DNA of 64,000 bases from assembly GCF_900109095.1 (NCBI RefSeq), contig NZ_FNYZ01000017.1:60328-124327 (forward strand), read 5' to 3'. Shown piece after piece: positions 9,009 through 18,638 of this stretch (positions are counted from its first letter, which is position 1; each line of letters opens with the position of its first letter). Both the position numbers and the translations under genes were made by a program. The notes beneath the pieces were generated by a model, which was not told where the DNA came from, did not search any database, and was given only the letters and a program-made list of their open reading frames with translations. This stretch comes from Sphingobium sp. AP50. Its GTDB lineage: Bacteria; Pseudomonadota; Alphaproteobacteria; Sphingomonadales; Sphingomonadaceae.

Positions 9009-12000
9009 CTAACGTTGTCCGACCGGGCGCTGCCCGAACCGGGCATAAAGTGTCGGCAGCACGAACAATGTCAGCAGCGTGGCGGAAATCAGTCCGCCGA
9101 TGACGACCGTCGCCAACGGCTTTTGCACTTCCGCGCCCGCGCCGCTTGCAAAGGCCATCGGCACGAAGCCGAGGCTGGCCACCAGCGCCGTCATCGCCAC
9201 CGGGCGCAGGCGTTGCATCGCGCCCGTCCGCGCCGCGTCCGCCCTGGCCATGCCGGATCGGACCAGGTCCTGAATGGAACTGACCATGACCAGCCCATTG
9301 AGCACCGCGATACCCGACAGCGCGATGAAGCCGACCGCCGCCGACACAGAAAAATCCATGCCGCGTACAAACAGCAGCAACACGCCGCCGACCAGCGCGA
9401 ACGGGACACCGGTGAAGACGATCGCCGCATCGCGCATATTGCCCAGCGCACCATGGAGCAGCAGCAGGATGAGCAGGAAGCAGGCCGGCACGACCAGCTT
9501 CAACCTCTCGCTCGCGGAACGCAGATTTTCGAACTGCCCGCCCCATTCCAGATAGCTGCCGGCCGGCAGGCGCACCTGCTGCCCGATGGCCGATTGTGCA
9601 TCCGCGACGACACTGCCGACATCGCGGCCGCGCACATTGGCCTGGACGACGACGCGCCTTTTGCCATTTTCCCGACTGATCTGGTTGGGCCCGTCCACAA
9701 TGCGAATGTCGGCGACGCTGGACAAGGGTACATAGGCACCGCCCGTCACCGGCACCTGCGTCCGGCCGATCAGGCTCAGGTCCGATCGCTGCGTATCCGA
9801 CAGACGGATGACCACCGGAAAGCGGCGATCCCCTTCGAAGATCATGCCCGATGGACGCCCGCCGATGGTGGCGGTGACAACATCCTGCACATCCTGCGCC
9901 GTGACGCCCAGACGCGCCATGGCATCGCGATTGGGCCGTATGTCGAGCATGGGCAGGCCGCTCGTCTGCTCGACCTTCACATCGGTTGCACCCTCCGTCC
10001 GGCGCAACGCGCCGGCAATCTGCTCGGCGGTGCGGTTCATGGCATCGAAATCGTCGCCGAACACCTTGACCGCGATATCGCCGCGCACGCCCGCTATCAG
10101 TTCATTGAACCGCATCTGGATGGGTTGGGTGATTTCATAGGCATTGCCGGGGAAGCGCCCCAATTCCTTCTCAAGTCGTTCGACCAGTTCGTCCTTGGGC
10201 AAGCTCGGATTCGGCCAGTCCTTGCGGGGTTTCAGGATCACGAACATATCGGTGGCGTTGGGCGGCATCGGATCGGACGCCAATTCGGCGGTGCCGGTCT
10301 TGGAAAAGACGAACTTCACCTCCGGCTGTTTCGACACCATCTGTTCGATCGGTCCCTGCATCGCCTGGCTTTGTTGCACCGATGTTGCAGGAATGCGGAG
10401 CGCCTGGATCAACAGGTCTCCCTCGTCCAGTTGCGGCAGGAACACCTGCCCCAGCGACAGGAACGCCAGCGCGGCAACGACCAAACTGCCAAGGGCAGCG
10501 CCGATCGTCAGCGTGGGACGCCGCATCGCCTTGTCGAGGCCCGGCTCATAGCGCTGCTTGAGCCAGCGGACGATGCGGCCATCCTCTTCCTCGATCCGCT
10601 TAGAGAGCAGCAGCGCGATCATCGCGGGCACGAAGGTGATCGACAGGATGAAGGCGAAGGCGAGCGCGATGATGACCGTCAGCGCCATCGGCACAAAGGT
10701 CTTGCCCTCCACCCCGGTCAGGGTGAGCAACGGCACATAGACGAGGATGATGATGGCCTGTCCATAGACTGAGGGGCGGATCATTTCCCGCGCGGCGGCC
10801 GCCACCGTGGCCAGCCGTTCCGGCAGGGTGAGCAGCCGCCCTTCACGATGCTGCTGCGTGGCTAGGCGGCTCAGCGCATTTTCGACGATGATGACCGCGC
10901 CGTCGACGATGAGGCCGAAGTCCAGCGCGCCAAGGCTCATCAGGTTCGCCGACACCCCCATGCGCAGCATGCCGAAGCCGGTCAGCATCATGGAAATCGG
11001 GATCACCAGCGCCGCGATCAGCGCCGCCCGGAAATTGCCGAGCAGCAGGAACAGCACGACGATGACAAGCAGCGCGCCTTCGCCCAGATTCTTCGCCACC
11101 GTCTTCACGGTCGCATTCACCAGCGCCGTGCGGTCCAGCACCGGCTGCACCACCACGTCCGGCGGCAGCGAAGCATTGATCGTTTTCAGCCGATCGGCCA
11201 CCGCCGTCGCGACCGTCCGGCTATTCTCGCCGATCCGCATGATTGCGGTGCCGACCACGACCTCCGTGCCGTTTTCCGATGCCGATCCCATGCGCACCGC
11301 CTGGCCTGTGCGCACGCTCGCCACCTGATCGAGCGTGATCGGCACGCCCTCTCGCGTCGCGACGACCGTGCGTGCCAGTTCCGCAGCGTTGCGGATCAAT
11401 GCGTCGGAGCGGACGGCCAGGCCTTCGCCATTGCGCTCCACAAAGCCGCCGCCGACACTGCTGTTGTTGCGTTCCAGCGCGGTGCCCAGATCGGTCAGCG
11501 TCAGGCCGATCGCGGCCATTTTCTGGACGTCGGGCACGACCAGATATTGCTTGGCATAGCCGCCGATCGAATCCACGCCGGCAAGTCCCGGGGTATTCTT
11601 CAGCAGCGGAGTCACGATCCAGTCCTGCGCGGTGCGAAGATAGGTTGCCTTGTCCGCCGGGCTGGTCAGCCGGTCGCCTTCGGGCGTGATATAGCTGCCA
11701 TCGGGCTGCTCGCCCGGCTCGCCGGGACGATGGGCGTCGTCATCGCGATGCTGGAGGCGTACCGTCCACATATAGACTTCGCCAAGACCCGTGGCGATCG
11801 GCCCCATTTCCGGGCTCACGCCGCTGGGCAGATTCTCGGACACGCCCGCAAGTCGTTCGCCAACCTGCTGCCGCGCGAAATAGATGTCGGTCTTGTCGGA
11901 AAATACCGCCGTGACCTGCGCAAAGCCGTTGCGGCTGAGCGAGCGGGTATATTCAAGACCCGGTATGCCGGCGAGCGCGGTTTCGATCGGAAAGGAAACC

Positions 12001-12191
12001 TGCTTTTCGACCAGTTCGGGCGACAGGGCGGAGGCGCGAATATTGATCTGCACCTGATTGTTGGTGATGTCCGGCACGGCGTCGATCGGCAGGCGGGACA
12101 GCGAAAAGGCACCGATAACGGCGGCGATGGCGGTGAGCAGCAGGACGAGCCAGCGCTTCTCGACCGCCCATGTAACGATGGTTGCGATCAT
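9009..12191 (-). CDS. czcA: Heavy-metal efflux RND pump, CzcA/CusA family
   Basis: The 1060-residue inner-membrane RND transporter has the family start (EKRWLVLLLTAIAAVIG, then LPIDAVPDITNNQVQIN) and the TM4 proton-relay motif DFGLIVDGAVIIVEN at 424-438, the form found in CzcA-type divalent cation exporters. Twelve membrane segments and two periplasmic loops are readable. A hydrophilic insert of about 30 residues (148-180, DDDAHRPGEPGEQPDG) lies in the first periplasmic loop and is longer than in typical members. It forms a tripartite complex with the products of the two upstream genes; 3 bp separate it from the adaptor gene. Zn, Cd or Co are likely substrates by family, but the specific metal cannot be read. 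Confidence 0.93.
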   Translation of the reverse strand: MIATIVTWAVEKRWLVLLLTAIAAVIGAFSLSRLPIDAVPDITNNQVQINIRASALSPELVEKQVSFPIETALAGIPGLEYTRSLSRNGFAQVTAVFSDKTDIYFARQQVGERLAGVSENLPSGVSPEMGPIATGLGEVYMWTVRLQHRDDDAHRPGEPGEQPDGSYITPEGDRLTSPADKATYLRTAQDWIVTPLLKNTPGLAGVDSIGGYAKQYLVVPDVQKMAAIGLTLTDLGTALERNNSSVGGGFVERNGEGLAVRSDALIRNAAELARTVVATREGVPITLDQVASVRTGQAVRMGSASENGTEVVVGTAIMRIGENSRTVATAVADRLKTINASLPPDVVVQPVLDRTALVNATVKTVAKNLGEGALLVIVVLFLLLGNFRAALIAALVIPISMMLTGFGMLRMGVSANLMSLGALDFGLIVDGAVIIVENALSRLATQQHREGRLLTLPERLATVAAAAREMIRPSVYGQAIIILVYVPLLTLTGVEGKTFVPMALTVIIALAFAFILSITFVPAMIALLLSKRIEEEDGRIVRWLKQRYEPGLDKAMRRPTLTIGAALGSLVVAALAFLSLGQVFLPQLDEGDLLIQALRIPATSVQQSQAMQGPIEQMVSKQPEVKFVFSKTGTAELASDPMPPNATDMFVILKPRKDWPNPSLPKDELVERLEKELGRFPGNAYEITQPIQMRFNELIAGVRGDIAVKVFGDDFDAMNRTAEQIAGALRRTEGATDVKVEQTSGLPMLDIRPNRDAMARLGVTAQDVQDVVTATIGGRPSGMIFEGDRRFPVVIRLSDTQRSDLSLIGRTQVPVTGGAYVPLSSVADIRIVDGPNQISRENGKRRVVVQANVRGRDVGSVVADAQSAIGQQVRLPAGSYLEWGGQFENLRSASERLKLVVPACFLLILLLLHGALGNMRDAAIVFTGVPFALVGGVLLLFVRGMDFSVSAAVGFIALSGIAVLNGLVMVSSIQDLVRSGMARADAARTGAMQRLRPVAMTALVASLGFVPMAFASGAGAEVQKPLATVVIGGLISATLLTLFVLPTLYARFGQRPVGQR

Positions 12192-12194
12192 GGC

Positions 12195-13340
12195 TCAGTC
12201 CTCATGGCTCGCTTCGCCCTTGCCGAGTTCGGCCTTGAGCGTGAAGCTGTTGACGGTGGCGATCTGTTCGTTGCCCTTCAGGCCCGACCGGATCATGACG
12301 CTGTCGCCGGATGTGTCGCCGATCGCGACCGGCATGGCCCGGAACCCGGTTGCGCTGCGCACGAACAGGACGGACTTGCCCTCATAGGTCTGCACCGCCG
12401 TCAGCGGCACGCGGATCGCGCCGTTCCCGCCATCACCGGACAGGCTGACCGACGCCGTCACCGCTTCCCCCACGCGCCATTGTCCATCGCGGTTTTCCAG
12501 CGTGGCGATCGCCGGCACCAGCCGCGTGTTGGCATCGAGCGCGGGTGACACGAAGCTGATCCGCGCGCTGCCCCTGCGTCCCGGCGCTTCCACCGTCACG
12601 TTCGCACCGGGCCTTACGCGCCCCGCATCCTGTGGTTGCAGGTTGAGCGAGAGCGATATGGTCGAAAGGTCGGCGACACGAAACAGCTCGGCATCGGCTG
12701 CCACGGTCTGACCCAGCACGATGCTGCGCCCGATGACCTGCCCCGACAGCGGCGCCGTGACCGACACGCGATTGAAGCTGCCACCGCCGCGGCCTGCCGC
12801 CGTCATCTGGCCCTGCGCGAGCCTCAGGGCGATGCGCGCCTCCGCCGCAGCGGTTCGCGCCGCGATCAGATCCTGTTCGGGCGAGACGCGCTGTGCGAAC
12901 AGGCGTTGTTCGCGGGCGAGAGTGCTGTTCGCCAGCCCCAGCCGCGCCTGCGCCGCCTCGATTTCCGCGTTCAGCGATGCGGCCTCACGGCTTTCGATCA
13001 CGGCCAGCGTCTGGCCACGCCCCACCGACTGGCCCAGATTGCGCGTCAGCGACACCACGCGCCCGCCGATCGCGGCCGACACGACCTGCGTACCCTGTGG
13101 ATCGCCGTCGATGGTCGCGGGCAGTTCGATCGTGCCGGCCCCGCCGATGAGCGGGCGGCCAATCTGGATGCCGGCGGACCGGATCTGATCCTCGGTCATG
13201 ACGATCTCGCCGCTATCGGCGTGGATTTCCGCCTTGGCAGCAGCCGGTTGCGCTTCGTTCGTCGGGCTATCGCCACAGGCGGCGAGCGCAAGGACGAGCG
13301 GCAGAGAAAGGGCGATAGTGTTGAATTGCATGTTTCTCAT
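12195..13340 (-). CDS. czcB: RND efflux periplasmic adaptor lipoprotein (CzcB-like)
   Basis: The 381-residue membrane-fusion protein has a lipoprotein signal (ALSLPLVLALAACGDS, lipobox LAAC). It contains the lipoyl/barrel-sandwich halves (GGRVVSLTRNLGQSVGRGQTLAVI and SGQVIGRSIVLGQTVAADAELF) around an alpha-hairpin (about 115-185). The C-terminal membrane-proximal domain includes VPLTAVQTYEGKSVLFVRS, usual for CzcB/CusB relatives. It bridges the inner-membrane pump to the TolC-like channel. It starts 4 bp after the channel gene and ends 3 bp before the pump gene, so the three are one operon. ATG 13340 has AGGGGA about 10 bases upstream; ATG 13331 is an alternative. Confidence 0.92.
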   Translation of the reverse strand: MRNMQFNTIALSLPLVLALAACGDSPTNEAQPAAAKAEIHADSGEIVMTEDQIRSAGIQIGRPLIGGAGTIELPATIDGDPQGTQVVSAAIGGRVVSLTRNLGQSVGRGQTLAVIESREAASLNAEIEAAQARLGLANSTLAREQRLFAQRVSPEQDLIAARTAAAEARIALRLAQGQMTAAGRGGGSFNRVSVTAPLSGQVIGRSIVLGQTVAADAELFRVADLSTISLSLNLQPQDAGRVRPGANVTVEAPGRRGSARISFVSPALDANTRLVPAIATLENRDGQWRVGEAVTASVSLSGDGGNGAIRVPLTAVQTYEGKSVLFVRSATGFRAMPVAIGDTSGDSVMIRSGLKGNEQIATVNSFTLKAELGKGEASHED

Positions 13341-13344
13341 GGAA

Positions 13345-14619
13345 TCAATTTCCCCTCTGGGGTGCAGGCGCGGTCAGCCGTTCCAGCTGCGCGCGGGCAT
13401 TGTGATAGGCGGCCAGCGCATCGATCGCGGCGATACGGGTATCGGCAAGCGTGCGTTCGGCATCGAGCAGGTCGATCTGGCCGAACTTGCCCTCCCGATA
13501 GCCGATCCGGGCGATCCGGGCGGCTTCCTGCGCCGCAGCAAGCGCCGGGCCGGATGCCATGCGTGCCGTGATCGCAGCATTTTCGGCTTCGGCCTGCGCA
13601 TCGGTGATCGCCTGCTCGACGTCGAGCGCCGTCATCTTGCGCTGCGCCTCCGCCTGGGTCCGCTGCGCCCGCGCCTGCGCGACGGCCGCGCGGCCGTTGT
13701 TAAACAGCGGTATGGGCAGCGAAACGGTGAAGACCGCGGCCACGTCGTTGGTCGCCGACAGGCGGCGCAAGGATGGCCCCACATCGAGATTGGGTATGCG
13801 ATTGGCTTGCGCGACGCGTATCCCCGCATCGGTGATCGCCAGATCGGCATCGGCGGCGGCCATGGCCAATGTTCCATCAATCATGGCGGGCCTTTGTGGC
13901 CCGTAGCTCGCCATGGCCGGCAGGCGATCGAGCATCGTCCGGTCAAGCATAGCATCGTTAGGGCCGCCTACACGGCGGCTCAGATTGGAGCGTGCGGCCA
14001 GCGCCAGACGCTCTTGTCGCTCGACATTGGCCAACGCCGCGACCTTCGCCACCTCCGCCCGCTGCTGTTCGAGCGGGGAGGCCCGGCCCGCCTGCAACCG
14101 CACATTGGCGGCGCGCAGGCCTTCCTGGGCAAGGCGCGCCTGATCGCGCGCAGTCTCTACTTTTCGATCGGCTGCGACCGCTGCGATATACAGGACCGTC
14201 ACCTGCCACCGCACGTCGGCGGCGGTGATGGCGGCCTGCAATTGCGCGCGTAATAACTGCGCATCGGCCACGCCGATACGCGCTTGTCGCTTGCCGCCCA
14301 GTTCCAGCGTCTGCGTGAAACCCACCGTCGTCTCGGCGCTTTCTACACCGCGATATGGACCGGTGCCGGCGATATTCTCGACCTGGGCCTGCGCTACGGG
14401 GTTGGGACGCAGGCCTGCGACGATGCGATTAGCATCCGCTGCGTCGATCCCGGATCGGACCACATCCAGAGCCGGCGCGGCGCCGCCAGCGGCGGCTATG
14501 GCATCTTCAAGGGAGCGCGCGGGAGCAGCCGGACTTTCGGCCTCCATACGCCCCTGTTGCGCCTGCGCCACGGAGGCGCAGGACGCTGCGGCGAGGAACG
14601 CCGCAAGCAATTTCTGCAT
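13345..14619 (-). CDS. czcC: TolC-family outer-membrane channel (CzcC-like)
   Basis: The 424-residue protein has a cleavable signal peptide (MQKLLAAFLAAASCASVAQA) and two repeated long coiled-coil helical hairpins typical of outer-membrane efflux proteins (DANRIVAGLRPNPVAQAQVEN; LQAGRASPLEQQRAEVAKVAALANVERQ; ARIGYREGKFGQIDLLDAERTLADTR). Gene order channel-adaptor-pump matches czcCBA operons. A small hairpin lies in the 58-bp gap before this gene. Confidence 0.92.
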   Translation of the reverse strand: MQKLLAAFLAAASCASVAQAQQGRMEAESPAAPARSLEDAIAAAGGAAPALDVVRSGIDAADANRIVAGLRPNPVAQAQVENIAGTGPYRGVESAETTVGFTQTLELGGKRQARIGVADAQLLRAQLQAAITAADVRWQVTVLYIAAVAADRKVETARDQARLAQEGLRAANVRLQAGRASPLEQQRAEVAKVAALANVERQERLALAARSNLSRRVGGPNDAMLDRTMLDRLPAMASYGPQRPAMIDGTLAMAAADADLAITDAGIRVAQANRIPNLDVGPSLRRLSATNDVAAVFTVSLPIPLFNNGRAAVAQARAQRTQAEAQRKMTALDVEQAITDAQAEAENAAITARMASGPALAAAQEAARIARIGYREGKFGQIDLLDAERTLADTRIAAIDALAAYHNARAQLERLTAPAPQRGN

Positions 14620-14648
14620 GTGTAATCATCCTGACAAAAAGTCTCGGG

Positions 14649-14664
14649 CCGGTGCGAACACCGG
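14649..14664 (-). other. Small hairpin between the leader gene and czcC
   Basis: CCGGTG-CGAA-CACCGG forms a perfect 6-bp stem with a 4-nt loop. It may only stabilise or attenuate the transcript; no T-run follows. Confidence 0.3.
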
Positions 14665-14677
14665 TCGGCGGGACAGG

Positions 14678-15007
14678 TCAGGCCTGGGGAGGTCGAAGGG
14701 CGACGTTCTCGTCGGCAGCCAGAAGCGCACGGCTTTGAGAGCCTGTGTGCAGGGTCAGCACGCTGGCGTGCAGTTGTGCGTCCGCCGGAACGATGGACGC
14801 GCCAAGGTCGTGCCCGTGACAACTGACATGATGGTGGGGCACGCCGCTATCATTGTCGGCAGGCCTCTCATCGCCATCGCCCGGCGCATGAAGGACCAAA
14901 TCTACGTCCGCCAGCTTTCCGCCATGCTCCTCTACGACGTGCGCCATGGCAGACCAGCCCGTGAGGACGAGCATGATCAGGGCAAAGAGGGGCAGCAACC
15001 TGCGCAT
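14678..15007 (-). CDS. Small exported His-rich protein leading the czc operon (CzcI-like)
   Basis: This is a 109-residue protein with a signal peptide (MRRLLPLFALIMLVLTGWSAMA). The mature part is rich in metal-binding side chains: HVVEEHGG at its start and VPHHHVSCHGHDLG in the middle, with a single Cys. It ends RPPQA. Position directly before czcCBA and the His clusters match the small periplasmic CzcI-type proteins that precede such operons and may buffer or sense metal. Sequence similarity to described CzcI was not tested, so the name is by context. Confidence 0.65.
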   Translation of the reverse strand: MRRLLPLFALIMLVLTGWSAMAHVVEEHGGKLADVDLVLHAPGDGDERPADNDSGVPHHHVSCHGHDLGASIVPADAQLHASVLTLHTGSQSRALLAADENVALRPPQA

Positions 15008-15367
15008 GACTGGCCCTTATCACCCCACTGGCCAATTTGTCACCCCCGGTGGACTTACCATTCTGGTCCCTTAAACAAAAGACGGGACGTGCGTTGCTCC
15101 TTGGCAATGTAAAAACAAAAAAATTGGCACCATCGGACTTGATAAGCTTCTGAGAAACGGTGAATTCTGGCTGCGTTGCGTGAAAGTGATAAGAGAGGAT
15201 TAAAGTATCTTGATCATGCAAACGCGCTTGGCGCGCGCAAAGATCGCATCGGGCCAACATGACGCTATCGTCCGATCGCTCCGTCGGGAATGCATCGCTG
15301 CCGTGCAACGAGCAGCCAAGGTACAGATATTCCTCCCGCCCCCCGCAAAAAAGGAAACCGCTTCGTG
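15008..15367. other. Divergent promoter region between metal-efflux operon and SLC13 permease
   Basis: About 360 bp with AT-rich patches near 15070-15125 and 15190-15230, which suit divergent promoters. I see no clear MerR-, ArsR- or CzcR-type binding palindrome and no RNA gene. Confidence 0.4.
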
Positions 15368-17098
15368 ATGGCTGGACTACCGGCACTCAGCCCGGCAATG
15401 CTCAGCACGGCTATTCTGCTGGCAACTCTGGTTCTGTTCGCGTCGGAACGGGTTCGACACGATCTTGTCGCCCTGATTGCCCTGTTCGCGAGCATTGTTG
15501 CGGGCCTAGTAAAGCCGGGCGAGGCTTTTGCGGGATTTTCCGATCCAGCAGTGCTGGCCGTGGCCGGCGTGCTGGTCGTGGGCCGGGCAGTAGAGCTGTC
15601 GGGTGCGGCTTCATGGATCGCCAAGGTGGCGATTCCCGCGAAGGTCAGCTTTCCCTTCAGACTCGCCGGCCTGCTGGTCATAGCGGCCCTTCTGTCCGCC
15701 TTCATGAACAACATCGCGGCCTTGGTGGTGACCATGCCGATCGCGACCGAAATAGCGCGCGATGCCCGGCGCCCGGCTGCTACCACTCTCATGCCGCTGG
15801 CCTTCGCGACGATCTTGGGCGGCATGACGACGCTGATCGGAACACCTGCGAACCTCATCCTGTCATCGGTGCGAGAGCAGGAGCTTGGCGAGCCGTTCGG
15901 GTTCTTCACCATGACGCCGGTTGGCGTAGCGGTCACACTGGCGGGACTTATCTACCTTGGGATGGTCGGGTGGCGCCTGCTGCCTATCCGGGGCCGAGCG
16001 GCTCGGCAAACACGGCCACCCTGGCGCGTATTCGAGATGGCGGTTCCGGCCGATGGCGACATGCCAGCGGCTGCCACCCTGCGTGCCGCCGGCGCGCGCG
16101 TCCTCGCCGCCTTCAGGTCGACGGAGCGGATTGCAGTCGATCAGGCACAACATTCTGGCGATCGCCTGCTCGTCCTGTCGCGCTCCAGCCCATGGGACGT
16201 TGCGCAGGCCGTGAATCTGGAAGCCGTCGCGCAACGTAACGAAACAGACGATGCTGTGACCGCCCGTGTCGCCGTCGCGCACGGATCACCCCTGATCGGT
16301 GCCGGATATGACGAGGTTCGCACGCGCAGTCAGGAACAGCTTGAAGTGGTGGCGGTGGGGCCACGGGTCGCGCGCGAACGCAAACCCCTGATCCGCATAC
16401 GAATAAGGGCTGGAGACCAGCTCTATCTGCGTGGCCGCAAGGACGCGATTGCGCATTTCATTGCCGGCGCACGCCTGCTGGAGATCGACCGCCTTGACCC
16501 CATGCCCGTCAACCGCAGGCGCGCTGCGGCCATCGTCGCTGTCTTTGCCGTCGCGATCATTGGTATAGTCGCATTCCGCCTATCTCCTGCCCTCGCTTTC
16601 GTGGGTGCGGCTGCCGTGCTTGCGGGTGCGCGCCTCATACCGCCTGACGATATCTACCGCTCGATCGACTGGTCCGTCATCATCCTTCTGGGCGCCATGA
16701 TCCCCGTGGGGCAAAGCTTTGAGCATAGCGGCGCTGCCGGTCTTGCGGCCCTGTGGTTAAGCGGGGTCCTGGCGGCGCAACCATTTTTTCTGGTCCTGGT
16801 TGCACTTTGTTGCGTGACATTGCTGCTGTCGATCTTCCTCAACAATGTTGCGACAGCCATCATCATGGGGCCCATGGCGATTGCGGTGGCGCGACTGCTC
16901 GGCGTTGATCCCGACGCTGCGCTTCTGGCTGTCCTAATCGGTGCGTCATCGGATTTTCTGACGCCGATCGGGCATCAGAACAATCTGCTGGTCATGGGGC
17001 CGGGGGGATATCGGTTCACCGACTATGCGCGCATGGGAGCGCCGCTGGTTGTCATCGTGGTTGTGATCGCAGCAGCCGTCCTGGCATTTTCTGGATAA
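15368..17098 (+). CDS. SLC13/DASS-family permease with central TrkA-C-like domain
   Basis: The 576-residue polytopic protein has two homologous membrane halves, each with the family's hairpin signature: FMNNIAALVVTMPIATEIA near residue 120 and FLNNVATAIIMGPMAIAVA near 500. GTPANLILSS and GHQNNLLVMGPGGY are the substrate/sodium loops. Between the halves lies a soluble stretch (about 215-390) with RCK_C/TrkA-C-like sequence. Members carry di- and tricarboxylates, sulfate or similar anions; substrate cannot be read here. I start at ATG 15368 (an in-frame GTG is directly before it), with AAAGGAAA about 12 bases upstream. Confidence 0.88.
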   Translation: MAGLPALSPAMLSTAILLATLVLFASERVRHDLVALIALFASIVAGLVKPGEAFAGFSDPAVLAVAGVLVVGRAVELSGAASWIAKVAIPAKVSFPFRLAGLLVIAALLSAFMNNIAALVVTMPIATEIARDARRPAATTLMPLAFATILGGMTTLIGTPANLILSSVREQELGEPFGFFTMTPVGVAVTLAGLIYLGMVGWRLLPIRGRAARQTRPPWRVFEMAVPADGDMPAAATLRAAGARVLAAFRSTERIAVDQAQHSGDRLLVLSRSSPWDVAQAVNLEAVAQRNETDDAVTARVAVAHGSPLIGAGYDEVRTRSQEQLEVVAVGPRVARERKPLIRIRIRAGDQLYLRGRKDAIAHFIAGARLLEIDRLDPMPVNRRRAAAIVAVFAVAIIGIVAFRLSPALAFVGAAAVLAGARLIPPDDIYRSIDWSVIILLGAMIPVGQSFEHSGAAGLAALWLSGVLAAQPFFLVLVALCCVTLLLSIFLNNVATAIIMGPMAIAVARLLGVDPDAALLAVLIGASSDFLTPIGHQNNLLVMGPGGYRFTDYARMGAPLVVIVVVIAAAVLAFSG

Positions 17099-17632
17099 CA
17101 GGCGATCAGTCAGGACTGTCGGCTTTGCCTTTAGTGTCGCTCTTACTTGGCTCTTTATCCTTTGCTCGCCCGCGTAGATGCATGTTCAGCATGGGATGAA
17201 TATGGTCCCGGTTGGATAAGGCCCGCAACCCATGTCCGGTTGCTGCAATGTCCATGCTGGACGCGGATTGACTGGAAGGTCGCCGAGCCAGTCTTTAGGC
17301 GCGCCATATTCAGAAATCCGAGAATAGCAGTTTTTTGAGTACGACCTTTGAACGGCAGAACAACCGGGAGTGGACGCGTTGCCGGCCCGCCGCCGCCCAG
17401 CTTGATTGGCAGCTTTCGGCTTGAGCTGACATACCGGGCGCTGGGTTGGAACGACGTATTTTGGCCGATAGGCGACCGTCCGGTTCGGAGCTGGGTTGCG
17501 ACGATAGCTGACGCTTATGCGGCATCGGCTGCCGACCAATGCAAGTCATTCCTCGATAAGCGCCCAAACTCGTCTCCTGGCAGAACCTGGCGTTCGCTCG
17601 CCGACTACGATGGCTATACATGTTGTTGCGGG
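17099..17632. other. Intergenic region without a recognisable gene
   Basis: About 530 bp between two convergent genes. It holds a small inverted repeat, GCAACC-N7-GGTTGC (17225-17243), and a T6 run near 17330. No ORF has family motifs or a good ribosome site. Confidence 0.45.
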
Positions 17633-18631
17633 TCAGCGATGCTCACCACAGGGTGCAATCGGCACAACGATCCGACCACGGACCGAACCAGCCAAGAAGC
17701 TGGAGGCCGTCTCAATCACATCCTCGAATGCCACCTCGACCGTCAGGGTATCGAGCGTTTGAAGATCCAGTTCCTTTGCCAACTGCTGCCACGCCTCAAG
17801 ACGCTCCTCCCGCGGGCACATCACGCTGTCGATGCCGACCAGCGTCACGCCGCGCAGGATGAACGGCGCTACTGACGCGGGAAGGTCCATGCCGGCAGCC
17901 AGCCCACAAGCCGCGACGACACCGCGATAGCGTATCGACGCGAGGAGGTTAGCCAGCACCGTTCCGCCCGCCACGTCGATGGCTCCCGCCCAACGCTCCT
18001 TGGCGAGCGGTCGCACCTTGCCGGTCAGTTCGGCGCGATCGACGATCGTCCTGGCACCCAGGCTTTTCAGATAGTCCGCCTCGCCGGCGCGCCCGGTGAT
18101 CGCCGTGACATCGTAACCCCGTCCGGCCAGCAACGTCGTCGCCACGCTGCCGACGCCCCCTGCGGCACCAGTGATTGCGACCTCGCCCTTGTCGGGCGTG
18201 ATGCCGTTCCGTTCAAGCGCCAGCACGCACAGCATCGCCGTATAGCCAGCGGTGCCGATCGCCATCGCGCGTCTCATGTCGATCGCGTCGGGAAGAGGGA
18301 TCAGCCAATCGCCGCTGACGCGCGCGCGTCGCGCCAGGCCACCCCAATGCTTCTCGCCGACACCCCAGCCGTTCAGCACAACGCGATCACCCGGTTTAAA
18401 GTCGGGGTGCGCGCTTTCGGCAACCACACCAGCAAAGTCTATGCCCGGCACCATCGGAAAGCTGCGCACCACCGGACCCGCGCCCGTGATTGCCAGAGCG
18501 TCCTTGTAGTTGAGCGTCGAGTAAGCAACATCGACCAGCACATCGCCTTCGGGGATCTCACCGTCCGCCACATGGCGCAAGGATACGATCTGCTGGTCGT
18601 CGCTCTTGTCGATCACGATTGCGTCAAACAT
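17633..18631 (-). CDS. Quinone-oxidoreductase-type MDR, acrylyl-CoA reductase (AcuI) family
   Basis: The 332-residue zinc-independent medium-chain dehydrogenase shows the family marks TLNYKDALAITG, PMVPGIDFAGVV, the Rossmann motif TGAAGGVGSVATTLLAGRGY and the AcuI/YhdH feature SLGARTIVDRAEL. AcuI enzymes reduce acrylyl-CoA to propionyl-CoA with NADPH. The neighbour 7 bp upstream is a TetR regulator, the same layout as AcuR-AcuI, which supports a reactive enoyl/acrylate-type substrate. The exact substrate is inferred from family and context. Confidence 0.85.
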   Translation of the reverse strand: MFDAIVIDKSDDQQIVSLRHVADGEIPEGDVLVDVAYSTLNYKDALAITGAGPVVRSFPMVPGIDFAGVVAESAHPDFKPGDRVVLNGWGVGEKHWGGLARRARVSGDWLIPLPDAIDMRRAMAIGTAGYTAMLCVLALERNGITPDKGEVAITGAAGGVGSVATTLLAGRGYDVTAITGRAGEADYLKSLGARTIVDRAELTGKVRPLAKERWAGAIDVAGGTVLANLLASIRYRGVVAACGLAAGMDLPASVAPFILRGVTLVGIDSVMCPREERLEAWQQLAKELDLQTLDTLTVEVAFEDVIETASSFLAGSVRGRIVVPIAPCGEHR

Positions 18632-18638
18632 TCGGGGG

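Noticed and set aside
8676..10772. A 698-codon open frame on the plus strand across the diguanylate cyclase start and czcA
   Set aside because: It is rich in Arg, His, Gln and Asp repeats typical of antisense translation of GC-rich coding DNA and lies opposite clear GGDEF and RND genes.
11547..12548. A 333-codon plus-strand frame opposite czcA/czcB
   Set aside because: Antisense to strongly conserved pump and adaptor sequence; no family motif.
17348..17875. A 175-codon plus-strand frame in the gap before the AcuI-like gene
   Set aside because: Half of it overlaps the AcuI-like gene in antisense and the rest shows no domain or ribosome site.
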